A model generated the notes under the pieces. It had not been told where the DNA came from. It saw only the letters and a list, made by a program, of their open reading frames with translations, and searched no databases. From positions 372,001 to 436,000 of the forward strand of contig NZ_JBGKBE010000001.1 in assembly GCF_041358175.1 (NCBI RefSeq): a stretch of 64,000 nucleotides of DNA. Reading direction: 5' to 3'. Source of the DNA: Muriicola sp041358175 (GTDB lineage Bacteria > Bacteroidota > Bacteroidia > Flavobacteriales > Flavobacteriaceae). This document shows, one piece after another, positions 7,606 to 16,280 of the stretch; within the stretch, counting starts at the first letter, position 1; each line of letters starts with the position of its first letter. Position numbers and translations under genes: made by a program.

Positions 7606-8345
7606 TGTACTTTAATTTCCTTTTCAATTTCCTGTAGCAGTGCTTTACACTCATTTAATGTGATCTTGGATTCCCTGATAAAATAGTCATATACATACTT
7701 ATAATTCTTAAGAGATTCTATGAATTCCCGGTTATTAATAAGTTCATCATAATTTACGGGTAAGCGTATGTCCCTGCCATTTTCATCCAAACGACTCACA
7801 AAATATCCATTCAGATAATCGAGCATATAGTGATAAAAATCATCTCGAACTTCCCTGAAAGCGAGCTTCACTATAGGGATCTGATACGTGTATAAAATGC
7901 CTATTTCCGATCGGAGATGATGATCAGATATAAGATCCATACCCATTGAAGTGAGGGACTCGTATCCGCTCGACTTTAAAGCGATATCAGGATAGTTGAA
8001 AAGCCTTACAAAATGTTGTGCCAGGGAATCGTTATAGACTCTGGATTCTTCCAGATTATATACAACAATATCGATGGTTTCCATGATACTTTCTATCCCT
8101 TCTTCCGGATCGGAGATGATATAGTTCAACCTGTTGATATTGTGCTTCAGGTCCGACTTAATTTCTAACAAGGCGTGCTGTTCTTTCTCATTGGTGATCC
8201 GTTTTTCATTCCAATTATTGATGGATAGGGCAATCAGAATCCCGATAACCACCAGAAAGATCTCCCCGATAGCGTAGAGCAGGTATTTGGAAACCTTGTT
8301 TTCGGAAAGGAGTTTTTGTCTTATACGCCTAAAAAACTTGATCAT
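7602..8345 (-). CDS. DUF6090 family membrane protein (first of a pair)
   Basis: It has the same leader and membrane segment as its downstream neighbour (M-I-K-F-F-R-R-I-R-Q-K-L-L, then G-I-L-I-A-L-S-I-N-N-W-N-E-K-R). A predicted helical domain follows that is rich in Asp, Glu and Tyr, with paired motifs such as L-K-H-N-I-N-R-L and F-I-E-S-L-K-N-Y. The 247-residue length is normal for DUF6090. The ATG overlaps the start region of the divergent gene at 8427 only through its upstream sequence. Function is unknown; the conserved cytoplasmic leader and variable outer domain suggest a membrane-anchored scaffold or sensor, which is inference only. Confidence 0.8.
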   Translation of the reverse strand: MIKFFRRIRQKLLSENKVSKYLLYAIGEIFLVVIGILIALSINNWNEKRITNEKEQHALLEIKSDLKHNINRLNYIISDPEEGIESIMETIDIVVYNLEESRVYNDSLAQHFVRLFNYPDIALKSSGYESLTSMGMDLISDHHLRSEIGILYTYQIPIVKLAFREVRDDFYHYMLDYLNGYFVSRLDENGRDIRLPVNYDELINNREFIESLKNYKYVYDYFIRESKITLNECKALLQEIEKEIKVQ

Positions 8346-8426
8346 AATTGGTGGCTGGTTATAACACCACCTAATGTACTTAAATATTTGGCAATATCTT
8401 TGATGCTAAAGAGCAAAACCACCGAT

Positions 8427-9356
8427 ATGACTTTACAGCTTCGTTTCGTTTTACCACTTCTGATTATCTCCTCTCTTGGCACTCTCCATGCACAGAAAAA
8501 AGGCTATGAACCCGGCTATATCATTACCCTGGAAGGTGACACACTGCGGGGGCAGGTAAAGGACCGATCTTCAGAGCCCTTTGTGGAAATGTATCCCCGT
8601 ATCCGCTTTATCCCTGAGGGCCGGTCTTCCAGACAAAAATATCGCCCTGGAGAAATCCTGGGTTACCGCGCCGGTGGAAGGGTGTACGAATCCCTGCCCC
8701 TAAGGGAAGAGTCAGCATTTTTTAAGTTCCGGTATTATTTAGATCCGAATGCAGAAAATGTGTTTCTCCGACTTATAAGCAGGGATGGACCTTTAGCCTA
8801 TTACCTACTGGAATTTATTGATGACGACAATAACTTTGTAGACAATTTCCCCCTGTTTCACCTGGAGGGCGAAAGGGAAATGGTGCGGGTTACCCAGGGG
8901 ATGTTTGGCCTGAAAAGGGAACGACTAAAAGAATATTTCGGAGACTGCCGCGCCCTGATAGCAGCTTTGGAATACAAGGAATTAAGGGAGGTAGAAGAGG
9001 TCTATGATTTCTATCTGGACCAATGCCTTAATTATGCTTTGGCAACTGAGGAAATTCAAACTATCAAAGGAAACTGGCAGATCGACCTCAGGCCTTCTGC
9101 TGATGCCGATCCCTATCTGCAGCCTTTTGAGGTCACGGCCGTATCAGGCAACACTTTTCAGGGGTACTTTTACGGAAGTCCGCTGGAGGATGCCAAACTC
9201 AACCGCAACTGGGAGGTGCTTTATTTTGCCTTTACTACACGGGATAATACCTATGAATACTATCATTCGGGATATCTGCTAGACGGGAAGCTTTACGGTA
9301 TCAGTTACTGCCCGGGAAGGGAGTTTGTACAACCCTGGGAGGGAGTCCCAAAATAA
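8427..9356 (+). CDS. Secreted or periplasmic protein of unknown function
   Basis: The ATG at 8427 is chosen because it gives a clean signal peptide (M-T-L-Q-L-R-F-V-L-P-L-L-I-I-S-S-L, cleavage after L-H-A-Q). The longer open frame from 8316 runs into the divergent DUF6090 gene and has no signal. The mature protein opens with Y-I-I-T-L-E-G-D-T-L-R-G-Q-V-K-D, a motif seen at the start of many secreted Bacteroidota proteins of unknown function, followed by beta-rich sequence and a second G-N-T-F-Q-G-Y-F-Y segment. There are no catalytic motifs or transmembrane segments beyond the signal. It is probably periplasmic. Confidence 0.7.
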   Translation: MTLQLRFVLPLLIISSLGTLHAQKKGYEPGYIITLEGDTLRGQVKDRSSEPFVEMYPRIRFIPEGRSSRQKYRPGEILGYRAGGRVYESLPLREESAFFKFRYYLDPNAENVFLRLISRDGPLAYYLLEFIDDDNNFVDNFPLFHLEGEREMVRVTQGMFGLKRERLKEYFGDCRALIAALEYKELREVEEVYDFYLDQCLNYALATEEIQTIKGNWQIDLRPSADADPYLQPFEVTAVSGNTFQGYFYGSPLEDAKLNRNWEVLYFAFTTRDNTYEYYHSGYLLDGKLYGISYCPGREFVQPWEGVPK

Positions 9357-9600
9357 AGGCAATTTTTAAACGAGGCATTTCGGAAATCCCTGTTTGCAGA
9401 AGTCTGAATATCAGAATAGTATGTATTCGGATAGCTAAATCAACATCTTGGGACAATAAATAGCCATATTAGTCCTTTTACAGCTGCTTCTGCCTTTTGT
9501 ATTCCCTATCTTAATTCTTCCAGCAATAATCTCTCAATACCTTTATCGTAAGAGTATTTCTGTTTTTTGGAGCTGTATTATTAACCCTAAAACCAACCAA

Positions 9601-11424
9601 ATGAAAACACCCCGAGAACCCAATGTGAAATCCATGATGAGGCTAGGTTTCCTGGCGCTACTTCTGGCCGTTTTTTCCTGTAGTCCTGATCCGGTACTGA
9701 GTCCCGAAAACTTAGAATCAGCAAACGCCCGTTCTAAATCGAAAAACAAAAAGAAATCCGGAAATGCCGTTTTAAAAACCCTGGTCAGTGGAGCTCACCT
9801 AAACGCAGCTAACGGCCTCGATATTGGGCCAGACGGACATCTCTATGTTGGCAGTGTAAACGGACAGGAGATCGCGGTGATCAATAAGAATAACGGAAAG
9901 ATCGTTAAAAGAATCACAGATGGTGTTGACAGCCCGGATGATGTTGTATTTTCCCCGGATGGATCTGCACTGTACTGGACCGATATCCTCACGGGTGAGA
10001 TCGGCCGAATGGATATGGAAACCATGGAGGTGAGGAAACAGTTCGTGGCCCCGGGGGTAAATCCAATCCGTTTTACTGAGGATGGCAGCCGCCTTTTTAC
10101 CGCCCTGGATTTCCTGGGGGATGGCCTGTTTGAATTGGATCCGGACCTCATCGAACCACCACGCCACATTATATCATGTCCCGGGGGATTTTGTTTGGGC
10201 TTCTTCAACTCCTTTGATACCCGGATGGAAAACGGTAAACTCATGCTCTATGGTCCCCTGTTTGCACTTAACCTGGTTATAGCGATTGATGTGGATGCCA
10301 TTCCCGACAATACGGAGTTCCCCGCTGATCTTAGCGGTTTGTTCGGGCCATATGTTAGGATTGTTGCAGGCACCCTTGGGGATTCAGACCTCTTTAATCC
10401 GGCAGCAGCCAAGTTTGGACCGGATGGCGTATTGTACGTCCTGGATCAAGGCGGAAATCTCTGGAAGGTAAACCCCGATGGCAGCGATGACAAAACTCTG
10501 TTCACCACTCTTCAACCAGGGCTTGACAATATGACCTTTGATGAGGACGGCAGCCTGTATATGACCAACAATGACGAGGGATGGGTAGCCGAGATTCTGA
10601 AAAGTGGTCAGGCAAGGATACTGAGCCCGGGAGGGATTATAGTTCCACAGGGCCTCGCCGTTATGGCCGGACCCAATAATCAAGACATGCTCTATGAGGC
10701 TGATCTTTTTCAACTCAGGCAATTTAACGGTACCAGCGGAAAGCAGGTAAATGCATATAAGGGGTACTTGATTCCTGTTGTTCCGGATGTAGGACTGGCT
10801 TCTTTAATCCTGCCGATGAACGTAACAGTCGACGGGGACAATCTCATTATTTGTTCTTTCTTTAGCCCGGGAGTACAGGTCTGGAATCCGCAGGAAGGGG
10901 TCGTAGAAAACTATCCTGCGCCTCAGGTTGCCGCCCCAATCGATGCGGCAAGGGTACAGGGAGAAATATATGTGAATGACCTGGGACTGGGCGGCATTAT
11001 TCGTTTGAGTGACAATGAATTGATCTTACCAGGTTTGTACAGCGGTGTGGCCTCGGATGGGGAAACCCTTTGGGTAGCAGACTATTTTAATGGCGATATC
11101 GTACAAATTAATTTTGATGGAGGAGTACCAGATATCACGGTCTTTGATTTTGAATTAGAGGGGCCCGAAGGCCTGGCCCTGGATCTGGATGGTAATCTTC
11201 TGGTTGTGGAAGAAGGTGCTTCCCGATTATCTCGAATCGACGACCTGTCATCAGGAGAAGTAATAACCATTGTAGAAGGCCTGGATTTATTTAAGGGCGG
11301 CTTACCCGAGTTCCCTCCATACTGGTTCTTTGATGGGGTAGCTGTTGGTCCTTCGGGAGACATCTATATTACAGGAGGGGGAGCAAAAGTCATTTATAAG
11401 GTCAAGGCTAATAAAGTGCCATAA
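9601..11424 (+). CDS. Beta-propeller (NHL/SMP-30-like) lipoprotein
   Basis: A lipoprotein signal ends at V-F-S-C (Cys about residue 27), followed by a basic K-S-K-N-K-K-K-S linker and a long beta-propeller. Blade-like repeats recur about every 45-50 residues: G-P-D-G-H-L-Y-V-G-S, S-P-D-G-S-A-L-Y-W-T-D, G-P-D-G-V-L-Y-V-L-D and D-L-D-G-N-L-L-V-V-E-E. These resemble NHL/SMP-30 or YncE-type propellers. No lactonase metal site could be assigned. The first residues and the N-A-x-S-K linker resemble those of the unrelated lipoprotein at 24809, hinting at a shared export or anchoring module. A hairpin terminator follows about 35 bp after the stop. Confidence 0.78.
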   Translation: MKTPREPNVKSMMRLGFLALLLAVFSCSPDPVLSPENLESANARSKSKNKKKSGNAVLKTLVSGAHLNAANGLDIGPDGHLYVGSVNGQEIAVINKNNGKIVKRITDGVDSPDDVVFSPDGSALYWTDILTGEIGRMDMETMEVRKQFVAPGVNPIRFTEDGSRLFTALDFLGDGLFELDPDLIEPPRHIISCPGGFCLGFFNSFDTRMENGKLMLYGPLFALNLVIAIDVDAIPDNTEFPADLSGLFGPYVRIVAGTLGDSDLFNPAAAKFGPDGVLYVLDQGGNLWKVNPDGSDDKTLFTTLQPGLDNMTFDEDGSLYMTNNDEGWVAEILKSGQARILSPGGIIVPQGLAVMAGPNNQDMLYEADLFQLRQFNGTSGKQVNAYKGYLIPVVPDVGLASLILPMNVTVDGDNLIICSFFSPGVQVWNPQEGVVENYPAPQVAAPIDAARVQGEIYVNDLGLGGIIRLSDNELILPGLYSGVASDGETLWVADYFNGDIVQINFDGGVPDITVFDFELEGPEGLALDLDGNLLVVEEGASRLSRIDDLSSGEVITIVEGLDLFKGGLPEFPPYWFFDGVAVGPSGDIYITGGGAKVIYKVKANKVP

Positions 11425-11460
11425 ATATCTTCTAAAATATAGCTATTTAATTTCTATGAG

Positions 11461-11487
11461 AAACCCGGTCCAGAAGGCCGGGTTTTT
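11461..11487 (+). terminator. Intrinsic terminator between convergent genes
   Basis: AAACCCGG and CCGGGTTT form an 8-bp stem with a 9-nt loop, followed by TT. It ends the propeller gene on the plus strand and lies against the stop of the small minus-strand gene at 11488, so it may serve both. Confidence 0.7.
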
Positions 11488-11622
11488 CTATTCCTCTTTC
11501 TTTCCCTTGCTCATCATATTCATGACCACTACGATAATAAGGATAACCACCAACGCAAAAACACCAATGATCATTATGCCGTTCTCCCAGGCAACAAGGG
11601 GAAGAGTTATTGCCGTATTCAT
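11488..11622 (-). CDS. 44-residue single-span membrane protein
   Basis: ATG at 11622 to TAG at 11488. The product has a short N-terminus (M-N-T-A-I-T-L-P-L-V-A-W-E-N-G), one very hydrophobic helix rich in Ile and Val (about residues 15-34), then a basic tail M-S-K-G-K-K-E-E. This is the topology of a small inner-membrane protein with a cytoplasmic C-terminus. Codon use looks like real coding DNA, and the gene ends next to a terminator. No family was recognised. A longer plus-strand frame across the same bases is antisense noise. Confidence 0.6.
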   Translation of the reverse strand: MNTAITLPLVAWENGIMIIGVFALVVILIIVVVMNMMSKGKKEE

Positions 11623-11719
11623 AATAACTGTTTTTGATTATAGGGAGTAAATGTAGCGGGTCTGATAGGTAAATGATATGATATTTATCAGGTTCATTTT
11701 ACCGCATTTCAATCCGCTA

Positions 11720-12010
11720 TTAATCGTAGTTAATTCGGTCGCGTATGCTCCCATCCGCTCTGTGGATGATGACATCAGCCTTGCGTTTTCTGGCCAGGCG
11801 TTTTGCCTTTCTGATGGCAGTATCCTGCCTCCGGTGTTTGGAGGTGATGCGTTTATTCCCCTCCCGCCTTACAGCCCAGCCATCCTTATAAGGAACTACA
11901 TGCTGGTGCCATGACCTTCCCCGTTTGCTCTGGCGGGAGCTTTTAAAAAAGAGCTCTACAAGCTCCGTCAAAATATCTATCCAGGATCTGGAGTTGTTGC
12001 TTTTGGGCAT
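11720..12010 (-). CDS. DUF2188 domain protein
   Basis: This small, strongly basic protein of 96 residues contains the DUF2188 pattern: W-H-Q-H-V-V-P-Y-K-D-G-W-A-V-R-R-E-G-N-K-R, then T-A-I-R-K-A-K-R-L-A-R-K and V-I-I-H-R-A-D-G-S-I-R-D-R at the C-terminus. Members are short beta-beta-alpha-beta proteins found widely and without firm function. The first 30 residues are extra and may be a helix. The G-S-I-R-D-R-I-N-Y-D ending is typical. It is transcribed toward the small membrane protein gene. Confidence 0.8.
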   Translation of the reverse strand: MPKSNNSRSWIDILTELVELFFKSSRQSKRGRSWHQHVVPYKDGWAVRREGNKRITSKHRRQDTAIRKAKRLARKRKADVIIHRADGSIRDRINYD

Positions 12011-12234
12011 TTTGCCTTTACTATTACAGAATCGAAGATAGTATTTTTACGAAAGAATTGAGGCCTGGATTTATTCCCTGCGGAAATGGTTTAGAATGTA
12101 TCCCCTCCCCCAATATTTAGGATCTTCCATCATATTCTTGGAATGGGTTAATATGACTATCCTGGAAGGAAAGCTCATACATAATATAAAGGTTGATTTT
12201 TGTAACTTGGATGTATATAAGAAGCGGGAAATCT

Positions 12235-14055
12235 ATGGATTTCAAAAAGATATTCAAGGAGCTTAAACGGCGTAAGGTATACCACGTGGCCGTCACCTAT
12301 GCCATTACCGTCTGGCTGGTTGCTCAAGTTCTCGACCTCGCCTTAGACACTTTTGAAGCCCCTTCCTGGGTGATGCAGATGGCCCTGATCTTGTTGTTTA
12401 TTGGTTTTCCAATTGCCCTCATACTTGCCTGGGCCTATGAGTTATCCCCTCAGGGGGTGGTGCGGACAGATACTGAAGTGGCGTCGGGAAACCCCGATAC
12501 CCCATCCCAAAGGCGACCTCTCATCTATCTGGGGATCATTGGTCTGTTAGTGGCTACTATAGTCTTCCTGCTCTTCTATAAAAGTAATTTTTGGGAGACT
12601 AAGCCCACACCGGACTTGCCAGCTTTTCACGCACCCAACTCCATCCCTATTGCCATGCTTCCCCTAATAAACCTGAGCGAAGACAAGCAACTATCATATT
12701 TTTCTAGTCAGCTTACCAATGACATCATAAACGAATTGGCAAAGGTACGTTCCTTTGCTGTTACCGCTTTTACCACAGTATACGATTTTGAGGGACAGGG
12801 GAGATCGCCAGAGATGATCGCGGAGTCCTTTGGTGTGGATTACCTGATGCGCGGCAGTGCCAGGGCCTATGAAGGAGGTGATAGTATTAAAATAGATGTA
12901 GAGTTGATAGACCCACTAACCGGAAGGAGGCTCTGGGGTGAATCTTATAAGGAATTGATGGGGCAGGCGCCTGCCCTGCAGGCGGCAATTGCCAAAAAAG
13001 TGGCTACCAATCTGAACGTTCAGTTGACTCCTGCTGAAACTGCTTCCTTGGCGGGAGACAAAACCCGTAACGGACAAGCCTACCTGAAATTCCTGGAAGC
13101 ACGACAGGAGTACAACGCCTTTTACAGTGATGCCATGGCCAGTGCCATAAGGCTTCTGGAAGAGGCCATCCAACTCGATCCTGAATACACCGAGGCACGT
13201 ACATTACTGGCCTGGATCCTGAATACTTATTCATGGCCTGCCTTCAAAACCAATGAGGCTTCCCTTATCCGCAATAAGATAAGAATAGACCACCACCTTG
13301 AAACGGCTCTTGCCCAAAACCCGAACAGCTCTGATATTTATTTGGTAAAGGCCAATTACACCATGACTTATCTCGATGATTTACAGGTAGCTCTCGGTTA
13401 TGTGGATAAAGCCCTAAAAATCAATTCCTGGCCGGAACTGCCCACCACCCATTGCGTTTGTACTGCGGTTACCATGAATATCGTACTTGGCAACCTGCAG
13501 CGGGCCAAGGAAATCGAATTTTTGGCCAGGCAAATTGAACCTGGAAGCATTATGATTCTTAACGACGCTTTCTTCATAGATCTGGTAGAGGGAAATTTTG
13601 AGGAGGCCACAAAAAAAATGGAGCAGGCCCTGCAACTGATGGATGTCCCGGTTTTCAGATTCCAGACAGGCTGGGCCTATTTAAACGAAGGGCGCTACAG
13701 GGAAGCAATTGAAATGCTGCACTCTGCCTATCCGGATCCGAGAACCATGGTTCCTGCAGCAGTAGCTTACCTTTCCAATGCCCACTATTCTCTGGGAGAG
13801 CAGGTAGATAGTGATCGTTACAAGTCCCGGCTCGACTCCCTACTATTAACAGGGGAGACCAATGTGCTGATAGACCTGGCTGTCATTGCCGCTGCCCGAG
13901 GGGAGGAAGAGGAGACCCTAAATTACCTGGAACGACATTTGAACGAAGCCCCAATTGGGCTCTCCTTCCAGCTGAACACCGAACCTGTTTTTCATAAATT
14001 TAAAGACCTGCCCCGATTTCTCCGAATAAGAGAGCGGATTGGGTATTTTGAATAG
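12235..14055 (+). CDS. Membrane-anchored FlgO-like/TPR protein
   Basis: The ATG at 12235 starts M-D-F-K-K-I-F-K-E-L-K-R-R-K-V-Y-H-V-A, the standard leader of a large bacterial group of TPR proteins often annotated as adenylate-cyclase-related. Three membrane helices follow (about 18-38, 45-68, 98-118). Residues 130-265 (I-A-M-L-P-L-I-N-L-S, D-Y-L-M-R-G-S-A-R) match the FlgO/TolB-N-like fold. From about 280 there are TPR repeats to the end. No cyclase or kinase domain is fused, so this is probably the sensor or scaffold part alone. It may bind peptides or proteins. The upstream frame from 12193 adds 14 unlikely residues and is not used. Confidence 0.8.
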   Translation: MDFKKIFKELKRRKVYHVAVTYAITVWLVAQVLDLALDTFEAPSWVMQMALILLFIGFPIALILAWAYELSPQGVVRTDTEVASGNPDTPSQRRPLIYLGIIGLLVATIVFLLFYKSNFWETKPTPDLPAFHAPNSIPIAMLPLINLSEDKQLSYFSSQLTNDIINELAKVRSFAVTAFTTVYDFEGQGRSPEMIAESFGVDYLMRGSARAYEGGDSIKIDVELIDPLTGRRLWGESYKELMGQAPALQAAIAKKVATNLNVQLTPAETASLAGDKTRNGQAYLKFLEARQEYNAFYSDAMASAIRLLEEAIQLDPEYTEARTLLAWILNTYSWPAFKTNEASLIRNKIRIDHHLETALAQNPNSSDIYLVKANYTMTYLDDLQVALGYVDKALKINSWPELPTTHCVCTAVTMNIVLGNLQRAKEIEFLARQIEPGSIMILNDAFFIDLVEGNFEEATKKMEQALQLMDVPVFRFQTGWAYLNEGRYREAIEMLHSAYPDPRTMVPAAVAYLSNAHYSLGEQVDSDRYKSRLDSLLLTGETNVLIDLAVIAAARGEEEETLNYLERHLNEAPIGLSFQLNTEPVFHKFKDLPRFLRIRERIGYFE

Positions 14056-14222
14056 TAAAAGTACTTTTTAACAAAAGCTTAATTTTAAATAATAAAAACT
14101 CCCGAGAGGAATAAATCAGGATTTTTAACTGTTTTATATTAAAACAGATAGAGATCCTTTTCGGAACCCTGTGATGACTTTACTTTTGCAACTATTTAGG
14201 ACTTGCTTAGGCTGAAATTTTA

Positions 14223-14350
14223 CTATCTTTTTTTGTCGGGTTTTGTCGCTTTTATCAGTATGCCACCCATGATTATTCCCAGTATGGCCCCTGCAGGAAT
14301 GCCTACTATGGCCAGGATCGTTAAGGGATGTTCTATTTTCTAAATATCAT
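14223..14350 (-). pseudogene. Frameshifted 42-residue membrane protein (A-run indel)
   Basis: The minus strand from ATG at 14350 reads M-I-F-R-K then stops. Adding one A to the AGAAAATAG run gives an uninterrupted frame: I-E-H-P-L-T-I-L-A-I-V-G-I-P-A-G-A-I-L, then G-I-I-M-G-G-I-L-I-K-A-T-K-P-D-K-K-R and TAG at 14223. That would be one glycine-rich membrane helix with a basic tail, like the other small membrane proteins in this window. Either the gene is decayed or the run is a sequence error. No family was recognised. Confidence 0.45.
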
Positions 14351-14813
14351 AGGAAAAGAAGGAATTATCCCGGAGAGAATGGGGCAGTGATCGCGATGAA
14401 AAACATTGATTTTGTGGCAAGATTTCAGAAATGCAGATCATTAACAGAAGCAAAATCTATATCTTTTCAGATAGAGAACAATTATTTACCTCCCTATTGG
14501 CCTCTGGTACGAATGGCAGAAAGTGGTGTAATAATTTAAGTTGTGCATGTTCCTGGTGGACCAAAGAAGTCGCTAGAAAAGTAAAGCGTTCATTTTGGGA
14601 ATACGATACCCGTAAAAATCTACTACCCTACCGGCAAGGGCACTTTTGCTTATCAACATTAGCAACTGAGTAATCGGTGGCGGGTAGATATTGGTTCGAT
14701 TTATTAATGCCTGGGTTCATCCCTCTAAGGAATGGCCCAGAGAAGAACCGCCACTACAAACTACCCAAAATTGTAGACGGTTACTCTTTGTGATTTAAAT
14801 TGACACATAAAAA
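14351..14813. other. Gene-poor stretch with one hairpin repeat
   Basis: No convincing gene is present. A plus-strand frame at 14431-14673 has no RBS or recognisable features and skewed composition. The only structured element seen is a diverged copy of the CTGGGTTCAT hairpin repeat at 14709-14760. Confidence 0.5.
14709..14760. repeat. Diverged CTGGGTTCAT/CCAGAGAAG hairpin repeat
   Basis: GCCTGGGTTCATCCCT, a short loop, AGGAATGGCCCAGAGAAG. It has the same flanks as the better copies at 16783 and 16935, but two pairs of the stem are broken. Confidence 0.55.
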
Positions 14814-14841
14814 ACCGCATTCGGGTTTTCCCAAATGCGGT
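14814..14841 (-). terminator. Intrinsic terminator of the coiled-coil gene
   Basis: Read on the minus strand, ACCGCATT pairs with AATGCGGT (8 bp), extended by CCC/GGG across one mismatch around an AAAA loop. A TTTTTT run follows. It lies 26 bp past the stop at 14867. Confidence 0.75.
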
Positions 14842-14866
14842 CTTAAAGATTTGAGGAAAAAAGGGG

Positions 14867-15616
14867 TTATTTCTGCTTCTCGGTCTCTTCAATCTTTTTC
14901 AACTGCTCTTTCTTCTCCCGAAGTTTGTCCTTGCCTTTTTGAATACTTTCTTCAAGCTCCTTCAGTTTAGTTTCCACTTCGGTCAGCTTTTCTTCTTTTT
15001 TGGAAATTACAGCTTCATCTTCTCCTGTTTCTTTTGCCTTATTCAGACGTTCACGGGCCTCATCAAGGGCAGTTCTGCCGCGTCGCAGGGTACGTTCGTC
15101 CTCTTCAAGAGCTGCTTCGGTTTCGGCCAGTTTTTCAAGGGCCTGAGAAGCGCGGTACTGTCCAAATTCACGGCCGCTCATATCGCCCTTATCCCGACCA
15201 TAGGCATTTCCTTTGCCCTTAATGCCTTTGTCGGCTTTCTCATTTCGTTCACGGGCATCTTCCATAGCCTCATTCTCACGTTCCCTCGCGTCTTCGGCAC
15301 GATCACGGGCATCTTCGACTTTGTCCTCCATTCTTTCGCGTTCGTCTTCAGCTTTATCTTTGCCTTTTTCACGGGCTTCTTTCGCTTTATCCTTGCCTTT
15401 TTCCCGTGCCTCCTGTTCTTTCTCTTTTACTTTTTTCTTGGCTTTCTCTTGTTCGTACTCTGCTGTTTCCTCGGCATTTTCACGCTCCTCTTCAGCACGT
15501 TCATTTGCTTTTTCACGCATTTCCTTGGCCTTTTCCTTGCCTTTTCCTTTACTCTGTGCCTGGCCAACAGCTACAAAAGCGAATGATAAAATTGTTGCTA
15601 AAAATATTTTTTTCAT
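14867..15616 (-). CDS. Secreted highly charged coiled-coil protein
   Basis: A signal peptide (M-K-K-I-F-L-A-T-I-L-S-F-A-F-V-A, cleavage after G-Q-A-Q) is followed by about 110 residues of almost pure Lys, Glu, Arg, Ala and Asp built from 11-residue-like repeats (A-R-E-K-G-K-D-K-A-K-E occurs twice nearly identically). A short Gly-rich hinge (about residues 128-147, with G-K-G-N-A-Y-G-R-D) and a second coiled coil to the end follow. The 11-mer periodicity recalls LEA/apolipoprotein-type helices and YtxH-like stress proteins. There is no enzyme domain. It probably forms a periplasmic rod or binds membrane. It is expressed with the small lipoprotein 11 bp upstream. Confidence 0.7.
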   Translation of the reverse strand: MKKIFLATILSFAFVAVGQAQSKGKGKEKAKEMREKANERAEEERENAEETAEYEQEKAKKKVKEKEQEAREKGKDKAKEAREKGKDKAEDERERMEDKVEDARDRAEDARERENEAMEDARERNEKADKGIKGKGNAYGRDKGDMSGREFGQYRASQALEKLAETEAALEEDERTLRRGRTALDEARERLNKAKETGEDEAVISKKEEKLTEVETKLKELEESIQKGKDKLREKKEQLKKIEETEKQK

Positions 15617-15627
15617 AAGATCAGTAT

Positions 15628-15834
15628 TTAAATGCTATCTAATTGTTTAATTAATTCATCTACTTCTTCGGCTTTTTTGTGAATTTCTTCAGCCGTGGAA
15701 TCGATCACCTGTACTACAGATTCTATCTCTTCAATTTGACGGTCTAATTCCTTCTGTTCTTTTTGCGTATCCCTACACGAAAAAGTGAGCACCCCGCAGA
15801 ACATAATTGCTAAAAGTGTGGTTTTAAATTTCAT
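15628..15834 (-). CDS. Small helical lipoprotein
   Basis: The 68-residue product has a lipobox at L-T-F-S-C (Cys20), then a single amphipathic helix rich in Glu, Ile and Lys (E-L-D-R-Q-I-E-E-I-E, K-K-A-E-E-V-D-E-L-I-K). It resembles Lpp-like or spacer lipoproteins in size and coiled-coil pattern, but lacks the C-terminal Lys used for peptidoglycan linkage. It is the first gene of a two-gene unit with the large coiled-coil protein downstream. The two may pair through their helices; that is inference. Confidence 0.7.
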   Translation of the reverse strand: MKFKTTLLAIMFCGVLTFSCRDTQKEQKELDRQIEEIESVVQVIDSTAEEIHKKAEEVDELIKQLDSI

Positions 15835-15863
15835 AATATATGTGTGGTTTGTCTTTATATACG

Positions 15864-15883
15864 TTTAGACACAGGATTTAGAC
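15864..15883 (-). promoter_or_regulatory. Paired TTTAGAC repeats upstream of the lipoprotein gene
   Basis: TTTAGAC occurs at 15864-15870 and again at 15877-15883, a 13-bp period, about 30-50 bp before the start at 15834. On the coding strand they read GTCTAAA. This could be an alternative sigma-factor or regulator site; nothing identifies which. Confidence 0.3.
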
Positions 15884-16280
15884 GGAAGTCACATAAAAAT
15901 AGAAAAGATTTGTTTTGGCTTTAATACCGTACTGAATAACATTCTCAGGTTTGTTTTGATGGGTAATTATTAAAAATAGCACTAAGTGTTCAGTCAAAAT
16001 GTCTATCCGGGATCGGAGATTTCTCCAAGAAATTATTTATAAGAAATTAAATAGCCCTTAGACTTTGACAAGTAGCGATATTCCTGTTGACTAATTTTTA
16101 TCTGTTATTTTGCAAAATTCCAACTGGGTTCATCCCTCCACAAGTGGAATGGACCAGAGGCGGCCCTCAACTGGGAGTAGCTCCCCCCTGGGGCCTACCC
16201 TCAAACCTTCCAGACTGCAAAGTCCTCACGTAAACAAAAATTCCTTATCTTTTATAGAAGCTATTTAAAGATGACATATT
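15884..16280. other. Intergenic region without genes
   Basis: AT-rich DNA upstream of the CBS gene. It holds a hairpin repeat copy at 16123-16175 (CTGGGTTCATCCCTCCA...TGGAATGGACCAGAG) and no open frame of note. Confidence 0.5.
16123..16175. repeat. CTGGGTTCAT hairpin repeat, copy upstream of the CBS gene
   Basis: CTGGGTTCATCCCTCCA, a four-base loop, TGGAATGGACCAGAGGCGG. The inner stem differs in sequence from the other copies but is still largely paired. Confidence 0.6.

Noticed and set aside
11345..11650. Plus-strand 101-residue frame
   Set aside because: Starts inside the propeller gene in another frame and runs across a terminator and the antisense of a small membrane gene.
12063..12096. 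Further copy of the hairpin repeat
   Set aside because: Only the flank CCTGGATTTATTCCC and GCGGAAATGG are recognisable; too diverged to list as a repeat feature.
14431..14673. 80-residue plus-strand open frame
   Set aside because: No RBS or promoter, odd composition, no recognisable motif, and part of a repeat-rich gap.
14939..15586. 215-residue plus-strand frame rich in Phe and Leu
   Set aside because: Antisense of the Lys/Glu-rich coiled-coil gene, which creates long complementary open frames.
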